In this document: in pieces, positions 46,930 to 58,268 of the stretch | How positions within the stretch are numbered: the stretch's first letter is position 1 | How the letters are laid out: every line of letters begins with the position of its first letter | DNA from: Kingdonia uniflora | Taxonomy: Eukaryota > Streptophyta > Magnoliopsida > Ranunculales > Circaeasteraceae | Length of the DNA stretch: 64,000 nt | NCBI GenBank assembly: GCA_014058105.1 | Contig: JACGCM010000779.1 | Coordinates: 3,875,988 to 3,939,987 of the forward strand | Reading direction: 5' to 3' | Program-made: the position numbers and the translations under genes | Notes under the pieces: model-generated | Told to the model about the DNA's origin: nothing | The model's database searches: none | Seen by the model: the letters and a program-made list of their open reading frames with translations, nothing else

Positions 46930-48780
46930 TTGGTAAAGGCTCTTCGTCTTCTGTCATCAGATAGTAAGAACCCTTGTCAGTTTTATCATGCACGACGTAA
47001 GGACCTTCCCAGGATTTTGCTAGCTTTTTGGCATTTCGAGGTTTCGAGGATTGGTTGACTCGTCGAAGTACTAGATCTCCGATATTGAAACTTTGTGGTC
47101 GAACTCTCTTGTTATAGGATTTCTAAAGTAATGTGCGGTAGCGGCCAAGGTTGGCGGTGGCTCGGTCTCGGGTTTCGTCGATCCATAACAGGTTGCATAC
47201 GAGTTCAAACTCATTGCCTTTATCTGGGAGGTTAAGATCTCGTGTAGGTACTTCAAATTGAGTAGGGAGCACAACTTCGGTACCGTATGCAAGAAGGAAA
47301 GGGGTGCAAGCTGTAGATTTTCTTGGTGTTGTTCGATAGGCCCAGAGGACATGCTGTTACTTTTAAACCCATCGACCTTTTTTTGCATAAACTCTTTTCT
47401 TGTGACCGTTGACAATGGTTTTGTTGATTGCTTCGACTTGACCGTTGCCTTGAGGATAGCAAGGTGCTGAGGGGGAGAGGATGATGCTGTATTTTTTTGA
47501 GAAAGTTTTTGACTTTATTGCCGACCAACTGAGGACCATTGTCACATCAAATCATATGGGGGTTACCGAAGCATGTGATGATGTTTTCCCATAGAAATTT
47601 GATAACTTCCTCTTCTCTGGTGCGGCGCAAAGGTACAACTTCGACCCATTTGGTGAAGTAATTTATTATAGCAAGGACATTTTCTCTGCTACCTGAGGAT
47701 TTAGGGGCGGGACCGATAAGATTAATAGCCCATCTTTTGAATGGTCATGAGACTTGGCTAAAATAGAGGTCTTGCAAGGGGCAATGAATATCATGAGCGT
47801 GACGTTGGTATTTGTCACAGTGTTTGGCATATTCTTTGGCTTGTTTTTTCATATTTGGCCAGAATAATCCTTGGGAGACGGCTCGAAGGGCCATAAAACG
47901 ACCAGCAGTGTGAGCACTGCAGGTTCCTTCATGAAGTTTGGTTAAGATTGTAGAGGCTTCAGCTTGGGATATGCATCGAATGAGGACGCCAATTGGGGAT
48001 TTGCAATGTAATTTATTTTTGTGGATAGTGTATCTGCGGCAATTTTCTAACAGCGATCTTCTGGCTTTGGGATCATCTGGGAGGGTGGCATTGTTGAGGT
48101 AATAGAGGAATGGTGTGCGCCAATCGTCTGGATCGAGACTTTCACCCGCAATATTGATGGCATTAACTTCCATCTGGTCGATACTTAGGCGTTCGAGTAC
48201 TTCGATATGAAGGGTTTGGGATTCTGACTATCCGAACATTGCTGTGATATAGGCGAGGGCATCTGCATGTCAGTTTTTTCCTCGAGGGTAATGAGTGATA
48301 GTAGATTTTTTTGGAAAATGGTTCATGCACTGTCTAACGAAATAGGCATAGTCAGCCATGCGACCATTAGCTTGATTTTTTCTTGTATAATGTCTCTAAA
48401 CAAGTTGGGAATCTGTGAAAATGGCAAGTTTGGGAATACCAAGGTCGAGAGCGTGGTCGAGGCCGTGGATCAAGGATTTGTACTTTGCTTCGTTATTGGA
48501 AGATTCGAAGGTAAGTTTTTACATCTTTCTCTATTCGATCATTAGTGGGTGTGACCAAGACAATACCAATTCTTGAGCCATTAGGTCCTGCGGATCCATC
48601 TGTGAATAAACGCTAACTAATGTTAGGGTTCCAAGGATCTGTTGTTTCGGGTTGGTCTTCTGTGAAGTCATCTTTATGTTCTTCCCAATCGACATCTTCG
48701 ACCGGGAAGTCTACGAGGAAGCCTGCTACTGCTTGGCCTTTCTGGGATATTTGCTTCTCGAATGTAATGTCGTGTCTCGT
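46930..48780 (-). pseudogene. Tat element A pol remnant (aRH and integrase)
   Basis: On the minus strand, about 48780-48240 is the end of RNase H plus aRH (KGQAVAGFLVDFP, then TDGSAGPNGSRIGIVL). 48173-47745 is the integrase zinc half (GTCSAHTAGRFMALRAVSQG, HCDKYQRH). About 47700-46930 is the catalytic core and C-terminus in several frames (GNGQVEAINKTI). At least three frameshifts and stops are present. RT, protease and gag are missing. The sequence switches to element B at about 48780. Confidence 0.88.
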
Positions 48781-49002
48781 AAATGGTGTTTTCATGCGCA
48801 TGCAGAGGAAACTGTTACGTCTTGGAAGTTGTGGAGGTTGGACTGTTGAATTTTCAAGCTGGGAATTGAAGGTAGCAATTAAGTTTGCTTGGGAGGAGGG
48901 AAAGTTGAAATCGATCTTCATATATAAAAGGGGTTGTGGTGGAGAGGATTACTCATAGTTTTGCATTCTTTCTTCATCTTTCTTCTTAATTGCTCAGATT
49001 AG
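48781..49002 (+). promoter_or_regulatory. upstream region of S2, element B
   Basis: Matches 41755-41944 of element A. It contains a clear TATA box, tatataaaagg, at 48921-48931, 72-82 bp before the ATG. The left edge (about 48780) is the junction with element A. Confidence 0.6.
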
Positions 49003-49320
49003 AATGGCTACAAATGTACCCGCACAATAAAACCAGGCGGCAGTGAGAGTCAGGCGAATACATGAGAAGACGTTGGAGCTGTAATGGCAGTTTGGGAATG
49101 AGCATGATATTAATATGAAAATGCCGAACCTCTTTGAAGTGGAACCCAGGGCACCATTGCTAGAATGTCATTTGCATACTGGTGGGGGATTCTTCAGATG
49201 ATAGGTCCATTTCCGAGTTATCGGTTGTCTCTGCTGGAGTCCTTCGCGGAAGAAATAGTGGACGAGGAGGACGTTGGTACTGTGGCTGTGGTCAAAGAGG
49301 AGCATCCCGCTGATAATTAG
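49003..49320 (+). pseudogene. small acidic ORF S2 of Tat element B
   Basis: Homologous to 41945-42313. From ATG 49003 it has TAA stops at codon 9 and codon 27 and a one-base loss at about 49150-49160. After that the frame is open to TAG 49318-49320 (AYWWGILQM, acidic tail ending EEHPADN). The second stop falls at the same codon as the TGA of the element A copy. Confidence 0.65.
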
Positions 49321-50267
49321 GGCCATCTTTCTATTTTGGAAAATATTTTTGATATGGTATTTGTATGTGGGGTATTTGTAAGAATTATTGAAATTGTACT
49401 CCATTTTTTTTGGGGTTAATGAAATTGGGTGTTGGTGGTATAATCTGTCAAACTATTTGTCAATGCTATTTTCTGTAGGATTTTTAATATTCGAAGTATA
49501 ATTTTGATCTACCGAAGTAACAGGCTTGAATTATCGAAGTAGGAGGTTTAATCTGTCGAAAATAAAAGGTTTAATCTGTAAGAGGTTTAATATGTGTAGG
49601 CACAAATTTTTGGACTGCCGAAGTGCATGATTGTAATCTGTCGAAGGAAAATGGATGTATATGTATAAGAGTAAGTTGGGACTGTTGAAGCAAAACTTGT
49701 TATCTGTCAAAGCAATGTTAAGCTTCGTATATAAATAAAATTCTAAATTGTCGAAGGAAAGGGTAATCTGCTGAAATAATAAAGGCATGAGGTTTTGAAT
49801 TGACGAATGTCTTGTAGATCGAATGGCGATTCATTTTGAGAAACGAATTTGAGGCTATATATTAAAGAGTTTTTGAGACGCGGTGTAGTCGATTACTCGA
49901 ATGTGAGAAGTATGTTGAAGGTTTTGGTGGATTTGGCTGGTCGTGCTGGTATCTTGGACAGCTTGCTTGTCAAGACGGTACGTACGTCTGGGGAAGTGTG
50001 TCGGACAGGTAATCATTATTATTGTCATCTTTTCACAGAAAAGTTATGATTTGATGTTTGGATTTGACTATTTAGCTTCGAGTGAGGGTGAAAGAGTTCG
50101 AGAAGCTTTTTAGTTTATCAGGTAATTTGAAGTAAGCGTGCAGCTCGCACGTGAGGGATATGAGGGGTAAATTGGTCAAAACACATAATAGCCAAAAAAC
50201 TGGGGTAGTGGGGTCGTGGTAATAATAGTGGTTTGAAAATTAAGGCAGTTTTAGTTTTTTGAGAGGA
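49321..50267. other. spacer between S2 and P of element B, TGTCGAA-rich
   Basis: Between 49440 and 49810 the words tgtcgaa(g), tgccgaag and tatcgaag recur about nine times in AT-rich DNA. Upstream DNA of P follows. Confidence 0.6.
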
Positions 50268-52801
50268 TATATAAGTGTGAGAGAAGTAACCATTGTACTG
50301 TTTATTGAGAAAAAACTAGATAGAGTGAGAGAAGAAAGACGTACGCCATTAGTACCGGTGCTTGAGAGAAGTTGATGGAGTTGTTGCATTGATCTTGCTG
50401 TTTCGAGTATAGAGCTTCTAACACAGGTATGTCACTTGAACTCTGCCAATTTTTATTTTGTTTTTCCTTTTATGTATGTGAGTACAATATTCTGAGTTTA
50501 GGTTTTGGAGGTTATCTTCGAGGATAAAAGAATTCATTTGTCTAGGTTCCAACCCATTCGGGGAATTTGAGGGTTTTGGAAGGAGGCATTGGGTTTAGGA
50601 TCAAAGTTTTGAATGTGTATAGATCTGTTGAGGGATGTAGATGGGATATGGGTTATTGACACATAATTATCGAATATATTGATCTAATTGCGTGCCTCTT
50701 CTTCTGTAAGGTAAGATGCATACCCGTCGAGCTTCGAGACAGAGGCCAATAGATGAAGAGATTGAAGCATTCGAAGCTAGTATTTCTGATGGCGCCCCAA
50801 TGGATGAGGACAGCGACTTAGAAGTGTTAGATGTTGTAACTGATTCCCTTTGTCTGTGGTGTTGCCAGCTGGTGAGGTTCCAATTATGTGACGTCGTAGG
50901 ATAGTAGTTATGGAGGATAGTGAGGAGGAGGAGATAATGTGGGATGCGGGGCCTTATGGTGGTGGAAAGGTAGAAGAGGGGCAGAGTGATGAAAGTAGGG
51001 ATTCAACTTAATTAGATAGGGTCGAAGGTGCCATTTCGGCTAGAGATAAGGTTAGATTAGATCGATTTGCTGCCAAGTTGGAGCTATCAAAAGTGGGGGT
51101 GTTGTTGAGCGTGGCGAGAGCAGGGTTAACTTTCAAATTGAACCCTGGAGATGGAATAATGGCATATAGAGGCCAGATTCGACTGGGGATGGAGCTTCCT
51201 CTTTGAAGGCTGGTAAAAGAGGTGCTAAATTTTTGGGAGGTTGCTCCGGTGCAAATGAATGGAATTTTTTACGAGATGATGAGGGTTATAGAGGGGATGA
51301 ATGTAAAGCTGAGCATTGAGTGGAGGGGTTTGATTAAGTGATTTGAAATTATTACCTTCTACTCGAAGAAGGCAAGCCAGAACATTGGTACCTATCATAT
51401 CCAGTGTCACCCTGAGAAGCCCTAGTTTTTTGATCTATGTTCGACGGGTCGAGGGTGGAATAAAAACCTAGTCATAGTACGGGGTAACTATTAGAATGTT
51501 GAAGGGGAGGACCTGTATAAGTTACATCATTGGGTCTATAATCAAAGTAAGCTTGCTGTCGAAGGATTGTTATTGATGTATGTCTTGAATAAGTGGTAAT
51601 TATATTTTGTTTGTTCCGCAGGTCTGGAGAATCTAACTTGGAACAATCCGAGGAACTATATCGATACCTTGCTCAAAGCTAGTGAGGATTGGGTAAATTC
51701 CCTGCTTCGAAACGCACTGAAGCCATCGAAGAAGAGGAGAGGGCGAAGGTGGTTCGAAGGGTCTAGAAGAAATGTGAGGGGATGAGTTGCCAAGAAATAT
51801 TCAATATGTTCCAAAATTGAGGAGGGGGTCAAAGCTAGAAGCGCTAGTACCCGAAGTGGCTGGCAATGCTTTGAGACTAAGGCTGAGGCAGGTGTCGACG
51901 CAGGCTAAGAAGGGGAAGGGCTGGGTTATTCCTAAAGTTCTGAAGGTGCAATAGACGAAGGTTATTCAGAGCAAAAGGCGTAGAGTGCTGGGGGAAGATG
52001 ATGCAGCGGATGAGGATGAAGAGATGACAGAAGCTGAACGACAAGAGTACGTTGTAGCCAAACATGCTTCAATGGTTGAACTCTGCGACGATGACCCAGG
52101 TGAGGCTTGGAAGGAGATGAAGAGGAGTATGTTTCAGGTAATTGTCTATTAATTTCTTCTGAAAGATATTGAGATTTATTTTTAAGTTCTTCGAGTTTCG
52201 AGGGGTACTAACTGCTTGAATATTCTAGCAGACGGATGTTTGGGCGCAATCTTACAACAAGGCAATAAAGTTAGTAAAAGGGAAGCTGCAGCCGGCGGTT
52301 GAAAGTCTGGATCTTTCTCAAGGGACCATGACTTCGTTAAAGTCTGAGGTCAAAGTTATGAAGTAAGATTTGGAGGCGATCACAAACTCCTTTGATGAGA
52401 GGCTTGAGCATCAGCGGTCTAAACAGGAGCGGGTGTGGGCGGCGAAGCTTGCTGCAAAAGAGAAGTCAAAGGCCAAACTGAAGGTAATTTATCAGGCACA
52501 GTTTGATGGTGAATGTAAAGTGACTGTCAGGCTGAAAGAGTTTATTGAGGATAAGGGGAATAACCCTGATACTTTGGAACCTTTCCCTATTTCCCTAGAA
52601 CAGGTCGCTGAAGATAATTTGTAAATGAGGGAAGGAGAGGAAGATGTTGTTGATGGGGCAGATGGAGGTACTGGAGGTGGTGTAGTGGTTCCTGTAATTG
52701 ATGTGAACAGTATTAGAACCCTGGATGGTACGATTACCGATGGTGCGGGTTCGAAGCTCTCGACTGGAGGTGTTGTGGGTGGTGGTATGACTGTAGAGTG
52801 A
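50268..52801 (+). pseudogene. PF04195-like gene P of Tat element B
   Basis: Same plan as 43118-45740. It has TATA (atatataag, 50268-50276), a 5' UTR exon, an intron with acceptor near 50710, and ATG at 50716. A TAA interrupts at about 51008, a TGA at about 51205, and the TGA at about 51339 is the one shared with element A. Exon-3 wording NLTWNNP and a Glu/Lys-rich coiled coil (52370-52624, EAITNSFDERLEHQRSKQER) follow. The last frame could run to TGA 52799-52801 if a TAA at 52622 is ignored. It carries the same frame offset between start and core as element A. Confidence 0.78.
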
Positions 52802-53099
52802 TCGATATGAGGTATTTGGGGCCTGTGAGAGAAGAGAATACGGTTGTGCCGATATGAGGTATTTGGTATTGGGGTTCCATGCCCACCTTTTCCTATTTGT
52901 TTGTTGAGTTGTAATATATTGAACCATATTTATTTTTCAATGGTGTTGGTCTCTGAACTCGGTATTTCTGTGAGCTGTTGTACTGTACTAATGTTGTTTA
53001 TCTGTCGTACTGTACTAATGTTGTTTCTGTCGAATGACTGGAGAGTGATCGAACCCTTAAGAGCTTCGAGGATGTTGTGATTGTCAGATCTGCTAGACA
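52802..53099. other. spacer between P and tandem repeats of element B
   Basis: Includes a two-fold 'atctgt(c)g...tactgtactaatgttgttt' duplication at about 52978-53030. No gene. Confidence 0.5.
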
Positions 53100-53870
53100 T
53101 CAAAGGCCGAAGCCACATCGATGTAAGACGTGGTCACCCCCAACGCATTCCCGAAGGTTCGGTCGGTCGACCATTCGTGCCCCTCGAGTCTGCTCGAATG
53201 TTAGAGGTTTGAAAATTTTCTAGGTCGCCCTCGAGTATCAGTCGGGCCGAAGGGACGTGATTCCTAGGGGAAACCCAGAAATTCAATGGACTTCGAAGGC
53301 CTAAGCAACAGCGAAGCAAGACGTGTTTACCCCCAACGCATTCCTGAGGGTCTGGTCTTTTGACAATTCATGCCCCTCGAGTTTGCTCGAATGTTGGAAA
53401 CTTGAAAATTTTAAGGTCGCCCCCAAGTATCAGTCGGGGCGAGGGTGGACATTATACTCAGGGTAAACCAAGAGATCAACTGGACTTCGACGGTTTCAGA
53501 ACCTGATCGAAGCATAACTGTTCACCCCCAATGCATTCTCGAGGGTCCGGTCTTTTGACCATCCTTTCCCCTCGAGATTGCTCAAAATTGGAAGTTTGAA
53601 AATTTTAAGGTCGCCCCCAAGTATCAGTCGGGTCGAAGGGTTGACATGATACTTAGAAGAAACTAGGAAATTGACTGAACTTTGACAGTTTCGGAGCCTG
53701 ATCGAAGCATAAATGTTTGCCCCCAATACATTCTCAAGGGTCTGGTCTTTCGAGCATCCTTGCCCCACAAGTTTGCTCAAAATTGGAAGCTTGAAAAATC
53801 TCAAGGTCACTCCTAAGTATCAGTTTGGTCGAAGGGTTAACATGATACCTAAGTTAAGCCAAAAAATTCA
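53100..53870. repeat. tandem repeat, about 195-bp period, 4 copies (element B)
   Basis: The phrase caaygcattc recurs at 53141, 53334, 53529 and 53724 (spacing 193, 195, 195). Same family and same place as 46190-46800, with one more copy. Confidence 0.92.
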
Positions 53871-53969
53871 TTGAAAAGAGAAGATGAAGTATAGGTGGAA
53901 AAACTGTTTATTGTTATTCTGTGTTACATCAGTTGTACAAGTTGAGGCCGTGGTCTGTTATAGGTGACC

Positions 53970-55257
53970 AGCTGCATTGTGTTCTACGGGTTTGGTAAAG
54001 GCTCTTCGTCTTTTGTCATCGGATAGTAAGAACCCTTGTCAGTTTTATCATACACGACATAAGGTCCTTCCCAGGATTCGGCTAGCTTGCCGGCATTTCG
54101 AGGTTTCGAGAATTGGTTGACACGTCGAAGTACTAGATCTCCGATGTTGAAACTTCGTGGTCGGACTCTTTTATTATATGATTTTTGAAGTGATGTGTGG
54201 TAACGGCCAAGCTTGGCGATGGCTCGGCCTCGGTTTTCGTCGATCCATAACATGTTGCATACGATCTCAAACTCAATGTCTTCGTCTGGGAGGTAAGGAT
54301 CTTGTGTGGGTACTTCAAATTGAGTAGGAAGCACAACTTCGGTACCGTATGCTAGAAGGAAAGGGGTGCAGCCTGTCAATTTTATTGGTGTTGTTTGATA
54401 GGCCCAGAGGATATGCTGTAACTCTTGAACCCATCGACCTTTCTTTGCATCAACTTTTTTCTTGAGACCGTCGACAATGGTTTTGTTGATTGCTTCGACT
54501 TGACCGTTGCCTTGTTGATAGCAAGGTGTTGAGGGTGAGAGGATCATGTTGACGAACTGGGGACCATTGTCGCATCGAATCATATGGGGGCAGCTGAAGC
54601 GTGTGATGATATTTTCCCATAGAAATTTGATAACTTCTTCTTCTCTGGTTCGGCACAAAGGTACAGCTTTGACCCATTTGGTGAAGTAATTTGTTGCAAC
54701 AAGGATATTTTCTCTGTTACCTGAGGATTTAGGGAAGGGACCGATAAGATCGATAGCCCATCTTTTGAATTCCCAAAAGACTTGACTGAAATGGAGATCT
54801 TACGAAGGGCAATGAATGTCATTAGCGTGACGTTGGCATTTGTCGCAGTGCTTGGCATACTCTTAGGCTTGTTTTTTCATATTCGGCCAGAATAATCCTT
54901 GAGAGACGGTGCGAAGGGCCATAGAACGACCAACAGTGTGAGCGCCGCAGGTTCCTTCGTTGAGTTCGGCTAGATTGGTAAAGGCTTCAGCTTGGGATAT
55001 GCATCGAAGGAGGACGCCATTTAGGGATTTGCAATATAATTCATGTTTGTGGATAGTGTATCTGCAATAATTTTCTAACATCGGTCGCCTGGCTTTGGAA
55101 TCATCTGGGAGGGTGGCATTGTTTAGGTAATGGAGGAATGGTGTTCGCCAATCGTCTGGATCGAGACTCTCGCCCCCAGTATTGATGGCAGTGACTTCCA
55201 TCTGGTCGATACTTGGGCGTTCGAGTACTTCGATAAGAAGGGTTTGAGATTCTGACT
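53970..55257 (-). pseudogene. Tat element B integrase remnant
   Basis: The minus strand from 55201 gives the integrase zinc half (GTCGAHTVGRSMALRTVSQG). A frameshift follows near 54850. AIDLIGPFP (about 54750) then a 224-codon frame at 53984-54658 hold CDNGPQF, GNGQVEAINKTI and the C-terminal region to the stop. About a dozen codons are missing after CDNGPQFVN relative to element A. The first Asp (in AIDLIGP), second Asp and Glu of the catalytic triad can all be read, although not in one frame. The element breaks off at 55257, before aRH. Confidence 0.88.
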
Positions 55258-55500
55258 AGCCGATATAGTAATAGCCTTTGCACTAAATTTGTTCGATATA
55301 GTAATAGCCTAGTTCCAAAATTTGAACTTAGCCTTTGCACTAAATGTATTCAAAACGTTCAAAATACTAGACAGTAAGCAACAAGATAATTTAGTATGGA
55401 AAACTTTAAATAGGTTAAAAACCATGACCTCTCCTGAGGATTTTGAAAAAGTGATGATCTTATTAATATTGTTAGTTTATTACAATAATCGTTCCGAGAA
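55258..55500. other. unrecognised sequence between elements B and C
   Basis: A 28-bp phrase (cgatatagtaatagcctttg...) is partly repeated three times at 55260-55340, then comes a 62-codon frame (55322-55510) with no recognised match. Probably the pre-insertion DNA or another element's fragment. Confidence 0.35.
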
Positions 55501-56032
55501 TGTAGGATGATAGAATAGGAACTTTTCTATGATGACTATTTCGTCCCTCATCTGCAGTTTTCCCGATCTTCTTATAGGTCCTCTAATATGACCGTTTGAT
55601 GACCATAAAGTCCATTTATGATGGACATTACAAAGTGAGTGTGAGATATTTTTTGACCAGGTTGTGTAACATTCTGACCTTTACTACTGTACAATGGCTT
55701 TATTGCTGACTGTGTGCTTTGCGCAGGGCGAATTGTTAGTATAGAGGTCGAAAGTGATGTCTCAAACTGAGAAAAGTTTGGTTACATCTTTAATAGTGTT
55801 TCCTGTATGCTGATAAGATCGAGGATGAGGCCTGAGTCCAAGATACGAAATAAGCTATTACAAGACGGCTATCAACCAATAGCAGGAGTGTCGTTAGGGA
55901 TGAGTGGCATTGGTTGAGAAACTCATTCCGTGCATGTATGTGATAGTGCCACGTTCTCTATTGTTAAGGTTGAAAGTTCGTCTGTAGTTCGAAGATGAGG
56001 CATGAGCTCGAGATACAGAATAAGCCACTACA
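55501..56032 (-). repeat. 3' LTR of Tat element C
   Basis: On the minus strand it begins TGTAGTGGCTTATTC at 56032, next to a polypurine tract (56033-56050). The left end is set provisionally at TGTAGG (55501), the same hexamer that ends the LTR of element A. A segment at about 55825-55865 repeats the LTR start in decayed form. Confidence 0.5.
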
Positions 56033-56338
56033 ACCGCCCCCTCTCAGCCTACAGTACGGGAATGATTGTGGGAGAGTGATGTTGGTTGAGAAGTATCATT
56101 AAATGCTATAGTTATATCTTAGTTTTATTTCCAATGTTTATTCATGAATCTCTGCTGGTGCCTGTTGGGTTTCCTAGAACCAATTACTGTAGTCAAATAT
56201 TGTTGCATGGGGAATCTTTTTGACGTTGAGAATTTGGAGAGTCTGCTTTAAATGTTAACCAGAGTATTAAAAGGTACTCTTAGCTGAGTGGTAGGAGCAA
56301 ACCCTTCATCTCTGCCCTCTTTATTTACTGTGGTAAAA

Positions 56339-56782
56339 ATGGTGACGACTAGGAATCAGGCCTGAGAGTCTAAAATCCAGAGGAAGATGGAGGAAATGCG
56401 TATCAGGTATTTTGGTTATCAACTGTTGCATCTGCCTACTTTAATTCTTGTTTCTCCCACTTTTTATCGTATGTCTTATGAAGAAGTGATGGAGGCAGAA
56501 GATGATTACTACCAAATGGTACGTTTTCATTGCCTATTAACATCTGATTGGGAACATCATAACGGTCTTCGGCTGTTGGAGGAGGAAGCTGTTACAACTG
56601 AAGATGAAGCAACAGCCGTTCAGCCGAGGGAGTCTCGTCAATATCCTTCTAATGAGTGGATCTTGTTGAAGAAATTCAGTCTTATGTCTGTCTCTAGCAT
56701 GCGGGGAAGTGAGGAGGATGTAAAGGATCATTTTTTTATGGACCATAGCTTTTTGGCCATGAAGAAGATCTTTCATCTGTGA
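56339..56782 (+). pseudogene. small acidic ORF S1 of Tat element C (one stop)
   Basis: 147 codons from ATG 56339 to TGA 56780-56782, with one internal TGA at codon 9. An uninterrupted frame starts at 56387. The core reads MRIRYFGYQLLHLPTLILVS, followed by an acidic stretch (EEVMEAEDDYYQM) and an EEEA-rich part. The RYFGY word and the position next to the polypurine tract match S1 of element A. A TATA-like tattaaaag lies about 70 bp upstream (56265). The N-terminal TGA might be bypassed by starting at 56387. Function unknown. Confidence 0.6.
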
Positions 56783-57445
56783 TGCCTACTTCAGACTTCC
56801 CTATATCTTGCAGTATTGGATCAAAGTTTGGAATCTGCTTCTTTTGTTGACTGTTCGTGCAAAGAAAAGCATTACGAGCTGATACTTGATGTAAATTGAA
56901 GTAATATGTAAAATCTTTGTACTCTGTTGTAAAGTGTTTTGTAAGAAAAATTTCGGACTGAATGAAATATTTATGTTCTGTTATGATGCTACTTTGTTTC
57001 GAGCTTGTTTGTTTTACTTTCTGTTTGTACCCTAGGCCTTGGTAACACAGATGTATAGGTGCCATAGGTATGGAGGGAAAATAATAGTGAGAGTTGAAGT
57101 AAAATTTAGAGGAGGTCGAGAATGTGGTGAGGAGAACGACTTGATGTGAGATTTATGCAAGCTGGGTGATAGGGTTGATGTCCAGCTGTATGTGGGACTA
57201 CGGAGATAGCTGTCGTCTTGTTTGTTGCCATGTACAACATCTGAAGTGATACTTTCAACTATTGGAATGATGATCTATCATAATATTCTGTATAGATATT
57301 CTGCTGCTCCAGAAATATTTACAAAAATATTTTTTTGAGGAAAATTTGTGGGGTGACTGAGTCTGTGGAGATCTTCCTTTGGCTATAAGTAGGGATTCCT
57401 TGCTGGTGTATTTTTTATATTGTTCTGGAGTTGTTATGTTTGAGC

Positions 57446-57791
57446 ATGGCAAAGACTCATTCTCAGTGTACATAGCAGGCAGCGAATAGCCGGTTTCATA
57501 TCAAGATCGCTAAACTTCGTGAACGTTATTTTTGTCACTTGCCTTATGATGTTATTCTTTCGAAATGGCCATTGAATCTGGTCCGATTGGATGATGAAGA
57601 CAGGCATGTCGAACAAGATCAATTTTTTTGGTGCAATATTTTCCGTAAGTCTCTGTTGGATCCACGGGTGTGAGAACTGACAGTTCGACAGCTCGCATAT
57701 GATAAGATCGTAGAAGGGGATGTAAGGGCAGTAAATGGGGAGTTAATTTTGTGTAGGCAACCGAACCATTGGGGTTGCTTTAGATGTAACT
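57446..57791 (+). pseudogene. small acidic ORF S2 of Tat element C (two stops)
   Basis: From ATG 57446 the frame has TAG at codon 10 and TGA at about 57671, otherwise open to TGA 57789-57791. The core LRERYFCHLPYDVILSKWPL, followed by an acidic stretch and DQFFWCNIFRKSLLD, parallels S1 of element C (RYF, HLP, ILxS, acidic, DDYY, RF, LL). This supports a paralogous S1/S2 pair. TATA-like ctataagtaggg is at about 57383. Confidence 0.6.
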
Positions 57792-58268
57792 GAGGATCTC
57801 GGTGAGCTCGAAGTCTTGAGACTTGTTCAAATTAATCTGTTTGTGGGAGTATCCTGTGGTTGAGTTTGAATAAATGTAATGTGAGGGATCATGAGAGAAT
57901 AAAGTATGTGATATTTCGATCTGGTTGAATAAAATATTTTGTTATATTGATTTTGTACTGGTATTGTACATGACAGTTGTAGGATTTTAACAACTACATG
58001 GATATCTTCGGATTTTTGGAAATTGAGCCATTTTAAGAATGCTTGTACGATCTTGGTAGAGTATAAGTAAGAGGATTGGTCATTTTGGTACTAGACTGAG
58101 AAGAGGTATATGATTAGGAATGGTAGGTGATATAGATAAACGTGATGATGGAAAATATTATCACAGAAGTCATGATGTTGTTGTGAAATGAAAAGACGTG
58201 CCTGTAGCAACAGTTGGGATGACAGGAACGTGTCAGATGGAGCCACCGTTTCATAAACCGAGGGAGAG
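57792..58268. other. spacer between S2 and P of element C
   Basis: No coding feature seen. This is the place where elements A and B have their TGTCGAA-rich spacers. That motif is not prominent here. Confidence 0.45.

Noticed and set aside
53496..53810. 104-codon minus-strand protein
   Set aside because: The frame is just a translation of the 195-bp tandem repeat.
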